This document shows positions 19,111 through 28,902 of a DNA stretch of 64,000 nt, piece by piece; within the stretch, counting starts at the first letter, position 1, and every line of letters begins with the position of its first letter. The stretch is from Betaproteobacteria bacterium Ga0074130 (GTDB lineage Bacteria > Pseudomonadota > Gammaproteobacteria > Burkholderiales > Rhodocyclaceae). Below the pieces are notes generated by a model, which was not told the origin of the DNA, made no database searches, and saw only the letters and a program-made list of their open reading frames with translations. The DNA lies in NCBI GenBank assembly GCA_001464495.1, contig LNDZ01000013.1, forward strand, positions 62,001-126,000. The letters run 5' to 3'. Both the position numbers and the translations under genes were made by a program.

Positions 19111-20403
19111 ATGACGACAAACCGAACCACTACGCTGACGCTAGACGGCAAAGAATTTGAATTCCCCGTCATGCAAGGTACGCATGGCAATGATGTTATC
19201 GACATCCGAAGCATGGGGAGCAAGGCCGGCGTATATACGTATGACTCGGGCTTCCTCTCTACTGCTAGTTGTCAATCGAAGATCACGTATATTGATGGTG
19301 ACAAGGGTGAGCTGCTTTACCGCGGCTATCCCATCGAACAGCTCGCGGAGAATTGCTCCTTTTTGGAAACTGCATGGCTGTTGAGAAACGGCGAACTGCC
19401 AAACGCCAAGCAAAAAGCAGATTTTGAAAACACCATCAAGAGCCACACGATGGTGCATGAGCAACTGGTCAAGTTCTTCCAAGGCTTCCGCCGTGACGCG
19501 CACCCGATGGCGGTGATGGTGGGTGTGGTCGGCGCGCTGTCGGCCTTCTATCACGAAGCGATGGACAGCTCTGATGCCGAACATCGGAGCGTCAGCTTCA
19601 ACCGCATCGTGGCCAAGATGCCGACCATTGTGGCGATGGCCTACAAGTACACGATCGGTCAGCCTTTCATGTATCCGCGCAACGATCTGGATTACACCGC
19701 CAACTTCATGCACATGATGTTTGGTACGCCGTGTGAACAGTACAAGCCGAATCCTGTCTTGGTACGTGCGCTCGATATCATTTTTACTCTGCATGCCGAT
19801 CACGAACAAAACGCCTCGACCTCAACGGTACGTCTGGCGGGTTCGTCAGGTGCCAACCCCTACGCCTGTATCTCTGCAGGTATCGCCTGCCTGTGGGGCC
19901 CCGCGCATGGCGGTGCCAACGAAGCATGCCTCAATATGCTTGAGCAAATTGGTGACGTTTCGCATGTTGGCGAATACATCAAGCGCGCCAAGGACAAGGA
20001 TGATCCTTTCCGTCTGATGGGCTTTGGTCATCGCGTCTACAAGAACTTTGATCCGCGCGCCAAGCTGATGAGCAAGGTGTGCGCCGATGTGTTGAATGAG
20101 CTGGGGCTGGGGAATGACCCGCTGTTCAAACTGGCCAAAGAGCTAGAGCGTATTGCGCTTGAAGACCAGTACTTTGTCGATCGTAAGCTGTATCCGAATG
20201 TCGATTTTTACTCCGGCATTGTGCAGCGTGCTCTGGGTATTCCAACATCAATGTTCACCTGCATCTTCTCGTTGGCTCGCACGGTCGGCTGGATGACGCA
20301 GTGGGAAGAAATGCTGACCGACCCGGAATACAAAATCGGTCGTCCGCGCCAGCTTTATATTGGCGCTGCCCGTCGCGATGTTCCATCGATAGACAAGCGT
20401 TAA
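19111..20403 (+). CDS. gltA: Citrate synthase (type II)
   Basis: This 430-residue enzyme condenses acetyl-CoA and oxaloacetate to citrate. The N-terminal beta-domain typical of hexameric, NADH-sensitive bacterial type II enzymes is present. Active-site segments are [19 protein letters not shown] (about residues 230-248), GPAHGGANE and [13 protein letters not shown], with the Asp in VDFYSGIV. It follows sdhE by 78 bp and is closed by a hairpin terminator, so gltA may end the sdh transcript. Confidence 0.97.
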   Translation: MTTNRTTTLTLDGKEFEFPVMQGTHGNDVIDIRSMGSKAGVYTYDSGFLSTASCQSKITYIDGDKGELLYRGYPIEQLAENCSFLETAWLLRNGELPNAKQKADFENTIKSHTMVHEQLVKFFQGFRRDAHPMAVMVGVVGALSAFYHEAMDSSDAEHRSVSFNRIVAKMPTIVAMAYKYTIGQPFMYPRNDLDYTANFMHMMFGTPCEQYKPNPVLVRALDIIFTLHADHEQNASTSTVRLAGSSGANPYACISAGIACLWGPAHGGANEACLNMLEQIGDVSHVGEYIKRAKDKDDPFRLMGFGHRVYKNFDPRAKLMSKVCADVLNELGLGNDPLFKLAKELERIALEDQYFVDRKLYPNVDFYSGIVQRALGIPTSMFTCIFSLARTVGWMTQWEEMLTDPEYKIGRPRQLYIGAARRDVPSIDKR

Positions 20404-20420
20404 GCAGGTGGCAAGGCAGG

Positions 20421-20448
20421 GGGGCGAGTGATCGCCCCTTGTTGTTTG
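20421..20448 (+). terminator. Rho-independent terminator after gltA
   Basis: The stem GGGGCGA (20421-20427) and TCGCCCC (20432-20438) with a 4-nt loop is followed by TTGTTGTTTG. It separates gltA from sucA, but read-through is possible. Confidence 0.7.
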
Positions 20449-20527
20449 TCCCGATAGGTTTGTCAGTTGAACTCGTAACAAGCTTAAGTTGTCGTAGCGT
20501 TGTAGTCGGTAATGATGAGGTGACGCC

Positions 20528-23371
20528 ATGTTGCAAATGCTTTCCAACTCGTATCTATTCGGCGCCAATGCGCCTTTTATCGAAGAGCTGTACGAGGCCT
20601 ATCTCGTTAATCCAGGTGCGGTAGACCCAGTGTGGCGCGAGTACTTTGACAAGCTAGCAAGCATGCCAGGCGCTGGCAGCTATACCGGACCGGATGTGCC
20701 ACACGCGCCTATCGTTGCTTCGTTTGCTCAACGCGCAAAGGAAGGGGAACTACGTACCAACGGCCGCCCTTCGATTGCCGAGGATGGCAAACAGCACGGT
20801 GTGTTCCGTTTAGTCTCCGCCTACCGATTTTTAGGCAACCGATGGGCGCAGATTGATCCGCTCAAGCGCGCCGAGCGGCCCAATATTGTCGAGCTAGAAC
20901 CAGCTTTCTACGGTTTTACAGAGGCTGATCTCAGCCACACTTTCAGCGCCGGCTCATTCTCTGGCGTATCGGAAAATGCCACCCTAGGCGAAATCATCGA
21001 TGGCCTGCGCCAGACGTATTGCGGCAGCATTGGCCTTGAGTACATGTACATCTCGGATGTGGCGCAAAAGCGTTGGCTACAGGCACGCTTCGAACCTATC
21101 CGTGCAACGCCGTCCTACAGTCCCGAGCGTAAACGTCATTTCCTTGAGCGCCTTACCGCTGCCGAGACGCTGGAGCGTTATCTCCACACCAAATATGTTG
21201 GCCAAAAGCGCTTTTCTTTAGAGGGCAGTGAGGCAACCATTCTTGCACTGGATGAACTGATCCAAGTCGCGGGCCGCACGGGCGTGCAGGAGATTGTGGT
21301 CGGCATGGCGCACCGGGGCCGCTTGAATGTGCTGGTGAATACGCTGGGTAAATCCCCCAAAGACTTGTTCTCGGAATTCGAAGGCAAACAGGCAGAGGAA
21401 CTGACCTCTGGTGACGTGAAGTACCACATGGGCTTCTCCTCCAATATTTCGACTGAAGGTGGGCCTGTTCATTTGTCGCTCGCCTTTAATCCGTCCCACC
21501 TTGAAATCGTCAATCCGGTGGTCGAAGGTTCCGTCTATGCGCGCCAGCGTCGCCGCGGCGACAAAAGTGGCGATGGCGTACTGCCCGTGATCTTGCACGG
21601 CGACTCCGCCGTGGCCGGGCAGGGCGTCAATCAGGAAATGCTCAACTTCTCCAAGACGCGTGGCTACGGCGTGGGCGGGACGGTGCATATCATCGTCAAT
21701 AACCAAATCGGCTTCACGACGTCCGATCCGCGCGACTATCGTTCGTCCACGTATTGCACCGACATATTTAAGATGATTGAAGCGCCGATTTTCCATGTCA
21801 ATGGTGACGACCCGGAAGCGGTGGCGTATGTGACGCAGGTGGCGATGGAGTTCCGTCAGGAGTTCAACACGGATGTCGTGATTGATCTGGTCTGCTTCCG
21901 TAAGCTCGGCCACAATGAGCAAGATGAGCCGATGGTGACACAACCCCTGATGTACAAGCGCATTCAGGCACACCCCGGCTCACGTCAGCTGTATGCCGAT
22001 CGTCTCGTAGCACAGGGGATTTGCGCTGCGGGCGAACCCGAACAGTTCATCAAGGATTACCGGGCAGCCCTTGATCGCGGCGAGCTGCTTTACAACCCAG
22101 TGCTGACCAACCACCCGATGACGTTGGCCATCGATTGGACACCGTTCGCCGGCCAAAAGTACACCGATGAATGCAAGACTGCCGTGCCAATCCCCGAGCT
22201 GCAACGGATGGCGCAGGCACTGACCAAGATTCCTGAGGCGTTCACGCTGCATCCGCGGGTACAGAAGGTGATTGATGACCGCCGCATGATGGGCGAGGGC
22301 AAGCTGCCGCTTGATTGGGGCATGGGCGAAAACCTAGCGTATGCCACGCTGCTGATGCAAGGTTATGGTGTGCGTGTATCGGGTGAGGATGTTGGCCGTG
22401 GCACCTTCTTCCACCGTCACGCCGCCTTGCACGATCAGAACCGCGAGAAATGGGACATCGGCAGCTACATCCCGCTGCAGAACATTGACCCTAAGCAGTC
22501 CCCCTTCATTGTGATCGACTCGGTTCTTTCGGAAGAGGCCGTACTGGCGTTTGAGTATGGCTACTCAACCGCCGCACCGAATGAGCTGGTGGTATGGGAA
22601 GCACAGTTTGGCGACTTTGCCAACGGCGCCCAAGTGGTGATTGATCAATTCATTTCCTCTGGCGAAGCTAAGTGGGGGCGCCTCTCCGGGCTGACCCTGA
22701 TGCTGCCGCATGGCTATGAAGGGCAAGGCCCCGAGCACTCCTCAGCGCGGATTGAGCGCTACATGAGTCTATCCGCAGAGATGAACTGGCAGGTCTGTGT
22801 GCCGTCGACACCCTCGCAAATCTTCCATCTGCTGCGTCGTCAGATGCTCAGAAAGCTACGCAAGCCGCTGGTCATCATTACGCCCAAGTCACTCTTGCGT
22901 CATAAGGATGCAGTGTCGAGCTTGGATGAACTAGCCAATGGTCAGTTCCGCACCGTGATTGGCGAAACCGAGGCGCTAGACCCGAAGAAGGTGGAGCGCG
23001 TGGTCTTCTGCGCTGGCAAGATTTACTACGAGCTGATGGCGCATCGTCGCGAGCAGAACATTACTAACACGGCGGTATGTCGCATTGAGCAACTGTATCC
23101 CTTCCCAAACGACGAAATTCAGGCCGAGCTGCTGAAGTGGCCGAAGGCCAAAGAGATCGTCTGGTGTCAGGAAGAGCCGCGCAATCAGGGGGCGTGGTAC
23201 TGGCTGGCATCGCGTTATCACATTGCCAAGCGTGTCGCCTCCGGGCAGGAGCTTTTCCTTGTCAGTCGGCCGGCATCGGCATCGCCGGCGGTGGGCTATT
23301 ACGCCAAGCACCATGCGCAGCAAAAGGCAGTGATCGAGGGGGCGTTTGGCCCGCTCGACAAGAGTATTTGA
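20528..23371 (+). CDS. sucA: 2-oxoglutarate dehydrogenase E1 component
   Basis: This 947-residue thiamine-diphosphate enzyme decarboxylates 2-oxoglutarate and transfers the succinyl group to SucB. The N-terminus carries the E2-binding helix (SYLFGANAPFIEELYEAY). Cofactor signatures include HRGRLNVLVN, the GDSAVAGQGVNQEMLN Mg/ThDP motif and the following VNNQIGFTT. A C-terminal transketolase-like domain is complete. GAGGTGA lies 5 nt before the ATG. sucB follows 35 bp downstream. Confidence 0.97.
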   Translation: MLQMLSNSYLFGANAPFIEELYEAYLVNPGAVDPVWREYFDKLASMPGAGSYTGPDVPHAPIVASFAQRAKEGELRTNGRPSIAEDGKQHGVFRLVSAYRFLGNRWAQIDPLKRAERPNIVELEPAFYGFTEADLSHTFSAGSFSGVSENATLGEIIDGLRQTYCGSIGLEYMYISDVAQKRWLQARFEPIRATPSYSPERKRHFLERLTAAETLERYLHTKYVGQKRFSLEGSEATILALDELIQVAGRTGVQEIVVGMAHRGRLNVLVNTLGKSPKDLFSEFEGKQAEELTSGDVKYHMGFSSNISTEGGPVHLSLAFNPSHLEIVNPVVEGSVYARQRRRGDKSGDGVLPVILHGDSAVAGQGVNQEMLNFSKTRGYGVGGTVHIIVNNQIGFTTSDPRDYRSSTYCTDIFKMIEAPIFHVNGDDPEAVAYVTQVAMEFRQEFNTDVVIDLVCFRKLGHNEQDEPMVTQPLMYKRIQAHPGSRQLYADRLVAQGICAAGEPEQFIKDYRAALDRGELLYNPVLTNHPMTLAIDWTPFAGQKYTDECKTAVPIPELQRMAQALTKIPEAFTLHPRVQKVIDDRRMMGEGKLPLDWGMGENLAYATLLMQGYGVRVSGEDVGRGTFFHRHAALHDQNREKWDIGSYIPLQNIDPKQSPFIVIDSVLSEEAVLAFEYGYSTAAPNELVVWEAQFGDFANGAQVVIDQFISSGEAKWGRLSGLTLMLPHGYEGQGPEHSSARIERYMSLSAEMNWQVCVPSTPSQIFHLLRRQMLRKLRKPLVIITPKSLLRHKDAVSSLDELANGQFRTVIGETEALDPKKVERVVFCAGKIYYELMAHRREQNITNTAVCRIEQLYPFPNDEIQAELLKWPKAKEIVWCQEEPRNQGAWYWLASRYHIAKRVASGQELFLVSRPASASPAVGYYAKHHAQQKAVIEGAFGPLDKSI

Positions 23372-23406
23372 ACGGCAAAAAAGCAACGGGTATACGGAGA
23401 GAATAA

Positions 23407-24678
23407 ATGCTGATCGAAGTGAAAGTGCCGCAGTTGTCCGAGTCAGTGGCTGAGGCCACGCTGGTGTCCTGGCATAAACAGCCGGGCGAAGCCGTCGCAC
23501 GTGACGAGAATCTGATCGATATCGAAACTGACAAGGTTGTCCTTGAATTGCCCGCGCCGGGAGACGGGGTGCTGATCAAGGTGCTCAAGGCCAATGGCGC
23601 CACGGTGGTATCGGGCGAAGTGATTGCGCATCTGGATACTGAAGCTAAGGCATCGGCGGCGCCTGCGGCAAAGCCGTCTGCCAGCAAGGCGGCCGCACCC
23701 GCGCCGCAAGCTGCTGCTACCGAGACTGTGGTCATGCCAGCCGCACGCAAGCTGCTGGCCGAGTCAGGGTTAGATGCTAGCCAGATTGAAGGCACCGGTC
23801 GCGGAGGGCGCATCACCAAAGCCGATGTGCTGAGCACCACTAAGCCGGGGACTCAGGCCGTAGCACCTGTCGCTGTAGCGGCGCCGGTATCACCTGCGTC
23901 TGTCGCTAGTCCGGCTGCTGCCCCCCGTGCTGCATTGCCGCAGCCTGCCGGCGTGAATGTCGATACTTTGCTTGCCGGCCGGCCTGAGCAGCGTGTGCCC
24001 ATGTCGCGTTTGCGTGCACGTGTGGCCGAGCGTCTGCTGCAGTCGCAACAGCAGAATGCCATCCTGACCACCTTCAACGAGGTCAATATGGGCCCGGTGA
24101 TGGAGTTGCGCGCCAAGTACAAGGACAAGTTTGAGAAAGAACATGGCGTGAAGCTGGGCTTTATGTCTTTCTTCGTTAAGGCCGTTGTGGCTGCACTGAA
24201 GAAGTATCCAGTGATCAATGCCTCGGTCGATGGCAATGACATCGTCTATCACGGTTATTTCGATATCGGCATTGCAGTAGGTAGCCCGCGAGGTTTGGTT
24301 GTCCCAATCCTGCGTGATGCTGATCAGATGAGCCTTGCCCAGATCGAAAAGAAGATCGCCGAGTTCGGTAAGAAAGCCCAAGATGGCAAGCTGTCGATGG
24401 AAGACCTGACCGGCGGCACGTTCTCGATTTCCAATGGCGGTGTATTCGGCTCAATGCTGTCGACCCCCATCATCAATCCGCCACAATCGGCCATCCTCGG
24501 TATTCATGCCACCAAGGATCGTCCCGTGGTCGAGAATGGGCAGATTGTGATTCGTCCGATCAACTACCTCGCCATGTCTTATGACCACCGTATCATTGAT
24601 GGCCGTGAAGCCGTCTTGGGTCTGGTGACTATCAAGGATGCGCTGGAAGATCCGGCCCGCCTCCTGCTTGATCTCTGA
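23407..24678 (+). CDS. sucB: Dihydrolipoyl succinyltransferase, 2-oxoglutarate dehydrogenase E2
   Basis: The 423-residue product has three regions in order. The lipoyl domain has Lys43 in [12 protein letters not shown]. An Ala/Pro-rich linker is followed by the peripheral-subunit-binding domain ([20 protein letters not shown]). The catalytic acyltransferase domain ends with [13 protein letters not shown], which has the catalytic His. It forms the core of the complex and lies between sucA and lpd. Confidence 0.97.
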   Translation: MLIEVKVPQLSESVAEATLVSWHKQPGEAVARDENLIDIETDKVVLELPAPGDGVLIKVLKANGATVVSGEVIAHLDTEAKASAAPAAKPSASKAAAPAPQAAATETVVMPAARKLLAESGLDASQIEGTGRGGRITKADVLSTTKPGTQAVAPVAVAAPVSPASVASPAAAPRAALPQPAGVNVDTLLAGRPEQRVPMSRLRARVAERLLQSQQQNAILTTFNEVNMGPVMELRAKYKDKFEKEHGVKLGFMSFFVKAVVAALKKYPVINASVDGNDIVYHGYFDIGIAVGSPRGLVVPILRDADQMSLAQIEKKIAEFGKKAQDGKLSMEDLTGGTFSISNGGVFGSMLSTPIINPPQSAILGIHATKDRPVVENGQIVIRPINYLAMSYDHRIIDGREAVLGLVTIKDALEDPARLLLDL

Positions 24679-24692
24679 GGCGGAGTACAGCG

Positions 24693-26126
24693 ATGAAAGA
24701 GTTTGATGTTGTCGTGATTGGTGCAGGCCCCGCGGGCTATGTGGCAGCAATTCGTGCTGCCCAGCTGGGTAAGCAGGTTGCGTGTATCGAATCGGAGTCG
24801 TATGCCGACCCCAAGGGGCAGATCCGTCTTGGGGGTACCTGTCTGAACGTGGGCTGTATTCCATCCAAGGCCTTGCTGCAATCATCGGAGCTGTATGCCC
24901 AAGCCAATCATGCGTTCGTGATGCATGGCATTGGTGTGGACGGCGTGCGCATGGATGTGCCCACCATGTTGCGACGTAAAGACAATATTGTTACCCAACT
25001 GACTAATGGCATTCGCAGCCTGTTCAAGAAAAACAAGGTGACGCAATTGTCCGGACACGGGCGCTTTGTGGGGCGTGAAGGTGATCGCTGGATTGTCGAG
25101 GTCAAAGGCAAGGACGGTGAAGAGCTCGTAGCTGCGACCCATGTCGTTGTCGCGACGGGTTCAAGTGCGCGGCATCTGGAAGGGGTGCCAGTCGATAACC
25201 GCATCGTCTGCGACAACATCGGTGCTCTGAATTTTGAAAGTGTCCCGCAGCGACTGGGCATTATCGGTGCTGGTGTGATCGGGCTTGAACTTGGCTCGGT
25301 CTGGAAGCGTCTGGGTGCTGATGTCACAATTTTGGAGGCCATGCCGGACTTTCTGGCGGCTGCTGATCAAGCCGTGACCAAAGAAGCGTGGAAGGTTTTC
25401 ACCGCAGGCCAGGGCCTGAAGATTCAGCTTGGCGTGAAGATCAATGCAGTGCTGCCGTATGAGAACGGCGTGCGCATTGAATACGAATCGGCAGACGAGA
25501 GCATTGTGCTGGAAGTGGATCGCCTGATTGTTTCGGTGGGGCGACTTGCCAATACAGCGGGCCTGGGTGCCGATGTGGTTGGACTGCAATTGGATGATCG
25601 TGGTCGTGTCGATGTCGATGCCGAGTGCCGTACTAACCTGGAAAATGTGTGGGCGGTTGGCGACGTGGTGCGTGGTCCTATGCTTGCGCATAAGGGCATG
25701 GAAGAGGGCGTGATGGTGGCCGAGCTGATTGCGGGACAAGCGGGTCATGTGAACATGAACACCATCCCTTGGGTGATCTATACCCATCCTGAAATTGCTT
25801 GGGTCGGCAAGACAGAGCAGCAGCTTAAGAACGAAGGCGTTGACTATAAGGTTGGTCAGATTCCCTTTGTGGCCAATGGCCGTGCCTTAGGGCAGGGCGA
25901 TACCACCGGCTTTGTCAAAATGCTGGCGTGTGCCCAAACTGACCGCATTCTCGGCATGCATGTGTTCGGTAACAATGCCTCGGAGCTAATTGCTGAGGCG
26001 GTGGTTGCCATGGAGTTTGGTGCCTCTTCGGAAGACATCGCACGCATCTGCCATGCGCATCCGACATTGTCGGAGGCTGTGCATGAAGCAGCCCTGGCAA
26101 TCGACAAGCGCGCACTACATTTTTGA
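24693..26126 (+). CDS. lpd: Dihydrolipoamide dehydrogenase, E3
   Basis: This 477-residue flavoprotein reoxidises the lipoyl groups of SucB with NAD+. It shows [13 protein letters not shown] for FAD, the redox pair Cys50 and Cys55 in [14 protein letters not shown], a second GxGxxG ([12 protein letters not shown]) for NAD, and the C-terminal HAHPTLSEA with the active-site His. It starts 14 bp after sucB with GGCGGAG upstream, completing the sucAB-lpd unit. Confidence 0.97.
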   Translation: MKEFDVVVIGAGPAGYVAAIRAAQLGKQVACIESESYADPKGQIRLGGTCLNVGCIPSKALLQSSELYAQANHAFVMHGIGVDGVRMDVPTMLRRKDNIVTQLTNGIRSLFKKNKVTQLSGHGRFVGREGDRWIVEVKGKDGEELVAATHVVVATGSSARHLEGVPVDNRIVCDNIGALNFESVPQRLGIIGAGVIGLELGSVWKRLGADVTILEAMPDFLAAADQAVTKEAWKVFTAGQGLKIQLGVKINAVLPYENGVRIEYESADESIVLEVDRLIVSVGRLANTAGLGADVVGLQLDDRGRVDVDAECRTNLENVWAVGDVVRGPMLAHKGMEEGVMVAELIAGQAGHVNMNTIPWVIYTHPEIAWVGKTEQQLKNEGVDYKVGQIPFVANGRALGQGDTTGFVKMLACAQTDRILGMHVFGNNASELIAEAVVAMEFGASSEDIARICHAHPTLSEAVHEAALAIDKRALHF

Positions 26127-26170
26127 TGCTCATTTCCCGGCTGGTATATCCAGCTAGGGTTCGTGGATAG

Positions 26171-27310
26171 ATGGAAGCGCACCTGATTCTCAACGTGCCT
26201 GAAAAAGGCATGCTCGAACGATTTGCCGAAGTGGCAAAGGAACGTGGCATCACGCCAGACTCCGCTCAGATGGCGGCGGCAGATCGTTTGCAGCGGTTTT
26301 ATGATGAGCTGATTGCCTTTAAGGCAGCGCGGCGCACTGCACTGCGGCGCTTGCTATTGAATCCGGACCTGCCCCGCGGCGTGTGGATATGGGGTGGCGT
26401 GGGGCGTGGCAAGAGCTTTCTCATGAACTGCCTCTTCGAGGCCGTGCCCTATACCAAGAAGCGGCGCGTGCATTTTCATGCCTTTATGCAGGAAGTGCAT
26501 GCTGCGCTGAACCAGCGTCGTGCCGCTGGCGACAGCAGTGCATCAGACCCGCTCGCAGCCATCGCCCGTGATATTGCAGATAAGACTCGTCTCATGTGCT
26601 TTGACGAGTTTCATGTCAGCGATATTGCAGATGCCATGATCCTCGGCCGCTTGATGCAGGCCCTTTTCGATGAAGGGGTGGTGTTCTGTATTACCTCGAA
26701 CTACCCGCCCGGTAAGCTTTATCCAGATGGCTTGCACCGGGACCAGTTTGTTCCAGCGATTGAGTTGCTGGAAGACAGGCTCGACATCGTCGAATTGGAT
26801 GCAGGGGTGGATTATCGTGGCCGCACGCTCGCCATGAGCGACACCTACTTTATTGATGCTGACGAAGGCGTTTGGTTTCAGATGCAGCAATCCTTCACCC
26901 GCATTGCCGGGGGCGTGGGGAATGACATGCCACTTGAACTGGGGGGGCGTGAGCTGTTGGTCGTGAGGCGAGCTGCGGGCGCAATCTGGTGTGACTTTCA
27001 TGCCCTGTGCGGCGAGCCGCGTGGACAGGCTGATTATCTGGAGCTTGCGCGCAGCTTCCACACGCTTTTTCTCACGGGTGTACCGCGTATGCTGCCTGGA
27101 CAGGGGGCGGAGGCGCGACGCTTTACCTGGCTGGTCGATATTCTCTACGACGCTGCCGTACAGATCGTTATTGCTGCAGATTGTTCAGCCGAGGAGCTGT
27201 ACGTGGAGGGTGTGCATGCCGATGAGTTTCATCGCACAATCAGCCGCCTCAATGAAATGCGTTCTGCCGAATATCACGCGCAGGCGCACCGGCCACCTCC
27301 TCGCGCCTGA
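26171..27310 (+). CDS. zapE: Cell division ATPase ZapE (AFG1-like)
   Basis: The 379-residue P-loop ATPase has Walker A GGVGRGKS (residues 75-82) and Walker B MCFDEFHVSDIAD. It has the length and the YTKKRRVHFHAFMQEVHAAL stretch of the AFG1/ZapE family. ZapE acts at the Z-ring in the cytoplasm in gammaproteobacteria. It lies 44 bp after lpd, so it may share the TCA transcript, but there is no evident functional link. Confidence 0.9.
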   Translation: MEAHLILNVPEKGMLERFAEVAKERGITPDSAQMAAADRLQRFYDELIAFKAARRTALRRLLLNPDLPRGVWIWGGVGRGKSFLMNCLFEAVPYTKKRRVHFHAFMQEVHAALNQRRAAGDSSASDPLAAIARDIADKTRLMCFDEFHVSDIADAMILGRLMQALFDEGVVFCITSNYPPGKLYPDGLHRDQFVPAIELLEDRLDIVELDAGVDYRGRTLAMSDTYFIDADEGVWFQMQQSFTRIAGGVGNDMPLELGGRELLVVRRAAGAIWCDFHALCGEPRGQADYLELARSFHTLFLTGVPRMLPGQGAEARRFTWLVDILYDAAVQIVIAADCSAEELYVEGVHADEFHRTISRLNEMRSAEYHAQAHRPPPRA

Positions 27311-27433
27311 ATTTCTCCTGACCTCCTGAAATATCTGCACAGAAAAAGCCGATACGAGAAAGTTTGATCTAGAATCGACCCAGAGGTTAAAAAGCCTCAG
27401 GGGAGAAAACAACATTGTTCAGCAGGAGGCAGC

Positions 27434-27949
27434 ATGCTGCATGTTGGTCAGACAGTACCGTCTTTCGAATTGCCGGATGCGGACATGGAAATGTTCAATC
27501 TTGCTTCCCTGCGCGGCAAGTCGCATGCCGTCTTATTTTTCTATCCGCGTGACGATACGCCGCTCTGCACCATGGAGGCGGCTGATTTCAGCGACCACGA
27601 GAGCGAGTTCAACCAGCATCACTGCGTCATCCTCGGTATCAGCAGGGATGACTGCCTCAAACACGCCGACTTCCGCGATAAGCACGGACTCTCGATTCGC
27701 CTGCTTTCCGATGTGGGCGCCAAGGTTTCAAAGCAATTTGGGGTCTGCCACTATAAGGAGGTGGACGGCATCAAAAAGCTCTGTGTGATACGCTCTACCT
27801 TCGTCATCGACATGCACGGGGTGGTCCGGCACGCTTTGTACGACATACACCCTCGCGGGCATGCCGCTGAGGTTTTTCAACTCGTGAAGGAACTTGATCG
27901 CACATGCAGATCACCAAAGACACAGTTGTCACGCTCGACTATCGCGTGA
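27434..27949 (+). CDS. Peroxiredoxin of the BCP/AhpC-TSA family
   Basis: The 171-residue protein has a thioredoxin fold with peroxidatic Cys45 in YPRDDTPLCTMEAADF. The resolving Cys found five residues later in some BCP proteins is absent (AADF); a second Cys is at 64. It would reduce hydroperoxides using thioredoxin. An AGGAGG site precedes the ATG. The C-terminus (after about residue 156) overlaps the start of slyD by 46 nt in another frame and is poorly conserved-looking, so the native stop may have been lost. Confidence 0.85.
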   Translation: MLHVGQTVPSFELPDADMEMFNLASLRGKSHAVLFFYPRDDTPLCTMEAADFSDHESEFNQHHCVILGISRDDCLKHADFRDKHGLSIRLLSDVGAKVSKQFGVCHYKEVDGIKKLCVIRSTFVIDMHGVVRHALYDIHPRGHAAEVFQLVKELDRTCRSPKTQLSRSTIA

Positions 27950-28386
27950 CCGACAGCGACGGCGTCCTCGTTGACGACGGCAAGCACCCCCTGACTTATC
28001 TCCACGGCGGCTACGGCGGCATCTTCGATCGTATCGAAGTCGAACTGCAAGGCAAGGCGGTGGGCGATAAGCTCGACGTCAAGCTGCAGCCAGAAGAGGC
28101 TTTCGGCGACTACGATGAATCCCTGATCGCCATTGAACCGCGCGACTTGTTCCCTGAGAACATTGAAGTCGGTATGCAGTTCGAGCGTGGCAGCGAAGAT
28201 GAAGATGATGAAGACATGCTCTTCACCATCACCGACATTACCGACGATAAGGTGATTGTCGATGGCAATCACCCGCTGGCAGGCCAGTCGCTGATTTTCA
28301 GCTGCACCGTCACCGATGTACGCAAGGCCTCTGCTGAAGAGCTGAGCCACGGCCATGTGCATGGCCCCGGTGGTCACCACCACTAA
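27904..28386 (+). CDS. slyD: FKBP-type peptidyl-prolyl isomerase SlyD
   Basis: This 160-residue protein has the short FKBP domain with an inserted chaperone (IF) region, typical of SlyD. It starts MQITKDTVVTLDYRVTDSDG and ends in a His-rich tail (HGHVHGPGGHHH), a metal-binding feature seen in SlyD. It folds proteins and can deliver nickel. AAGGAA lies inside the preceding peroxiredoxin gene, with which it overlaps. Confidence 0.92.
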   Translation: MQITKDTVVTLDYRVTDSDGVLVDDGKHPLTYLHGGYGGIFDRIEVELQGKAVGDKLDVKLQPEEAFGDYDESLIAIEPRDLFPENIEVGMQFERGSEDEDDEDMLFTITDITDDKVIVDGNHPLAGQSLIFSCTVTDVRKASAEELSHGHVHGPGGHHH

Positions 28387-28402
28387 GCAGCATCGCTCAA
28401 TA

Positions 28403-28430
28403 AAAAAGCCGGCTTTGTGCCGGCTTTTTT
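28403..28430. terminator. Bidirectional terminator between slyD and the secreted-protein gene
   Basis: Arms AAAAAGCCGGC (28403-28413) and GCCGGCTTTTT (28419-28429) pair around TTTGT. There is a T-run on each strand, so it can end slyD (plus) and the convergent gene at 28467 (minus). Confidence 0.93.
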
Positions 28431-28466
28431 ATTGTCCTTAGTGTGCTGTCGGTCAGGCTTGTCTCG

Positions 28467-28901
28467 TCAGTCCACAGCGACTTTGCGCAGGAATAAGGGC
28501 ACAGGTTGCCCCATGGCCAACGAGATCACCAGATAGCCGCCTTTGTCGGGTTCCTGTTTCACGGTGTAGCGGCAGAAAGCCTGCAGACGATTGCGGATGC
28601 AGGCAATACGTGTTTGCGTGTGCCATTCTTCTGGGAAGTATTGTTGGATTTCCTCGGCACTGGCGACCTGATAGTCACAGTCGAGCTGACAGGTAATTTG
28701 CATCCAACCGCCACCAAACTGCTTGCCTTCAAGCTGCCATTTTGCCTCGCTGCGCGACAAGCGGTAGTAAACATCCGTGGCGCGAAAGTGCTGATCGAGC
28801 ACGACATACGCACCAACATCCTCATCCGTTAGCTTGTCTGCAGCATGGCTGGAGCTGGCAATACAGAACAGCGCACATAGCAGGGCAGTACGCATCCACA
28901 T
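28467..28901 (-). CDS. Small secreted protein of unknown function
   Basis: The 144-residue product starts with a Sec signal (about residues 1-20, cleavage after SHA before ADKLT). The mature part is about 123 residues with four Cys (two close in ITCQLDCDY, then RIACIRNRLQAFCRY) that could form disulfides in the periplasm. I do not recognise the family. It starts one base after the mutS stop, so it may be expressed with mutS. An ATG two codons later is an alternative start. Confidence 0.7.
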   Translation of the reverse strand: MWMRTALLCALFCIASSSHAADKLTDEDVGAYVVLDQHFRATDVYYRLSRSEAKWQLEGKQFGGGWMQITCQLDCDYQVASAEEIQQYFPEEWHTQTRIACIRNRLQAFCRYTVKQEPDKGGYLVISLAMGQPVPLFLRKVAVD

Positions 28902-28902
28902 A

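Noticed and set aside
21218..21973. Antisense frame inside sucA
   Set aside because: Shadow frame, His/Arg-rich, no start signal.
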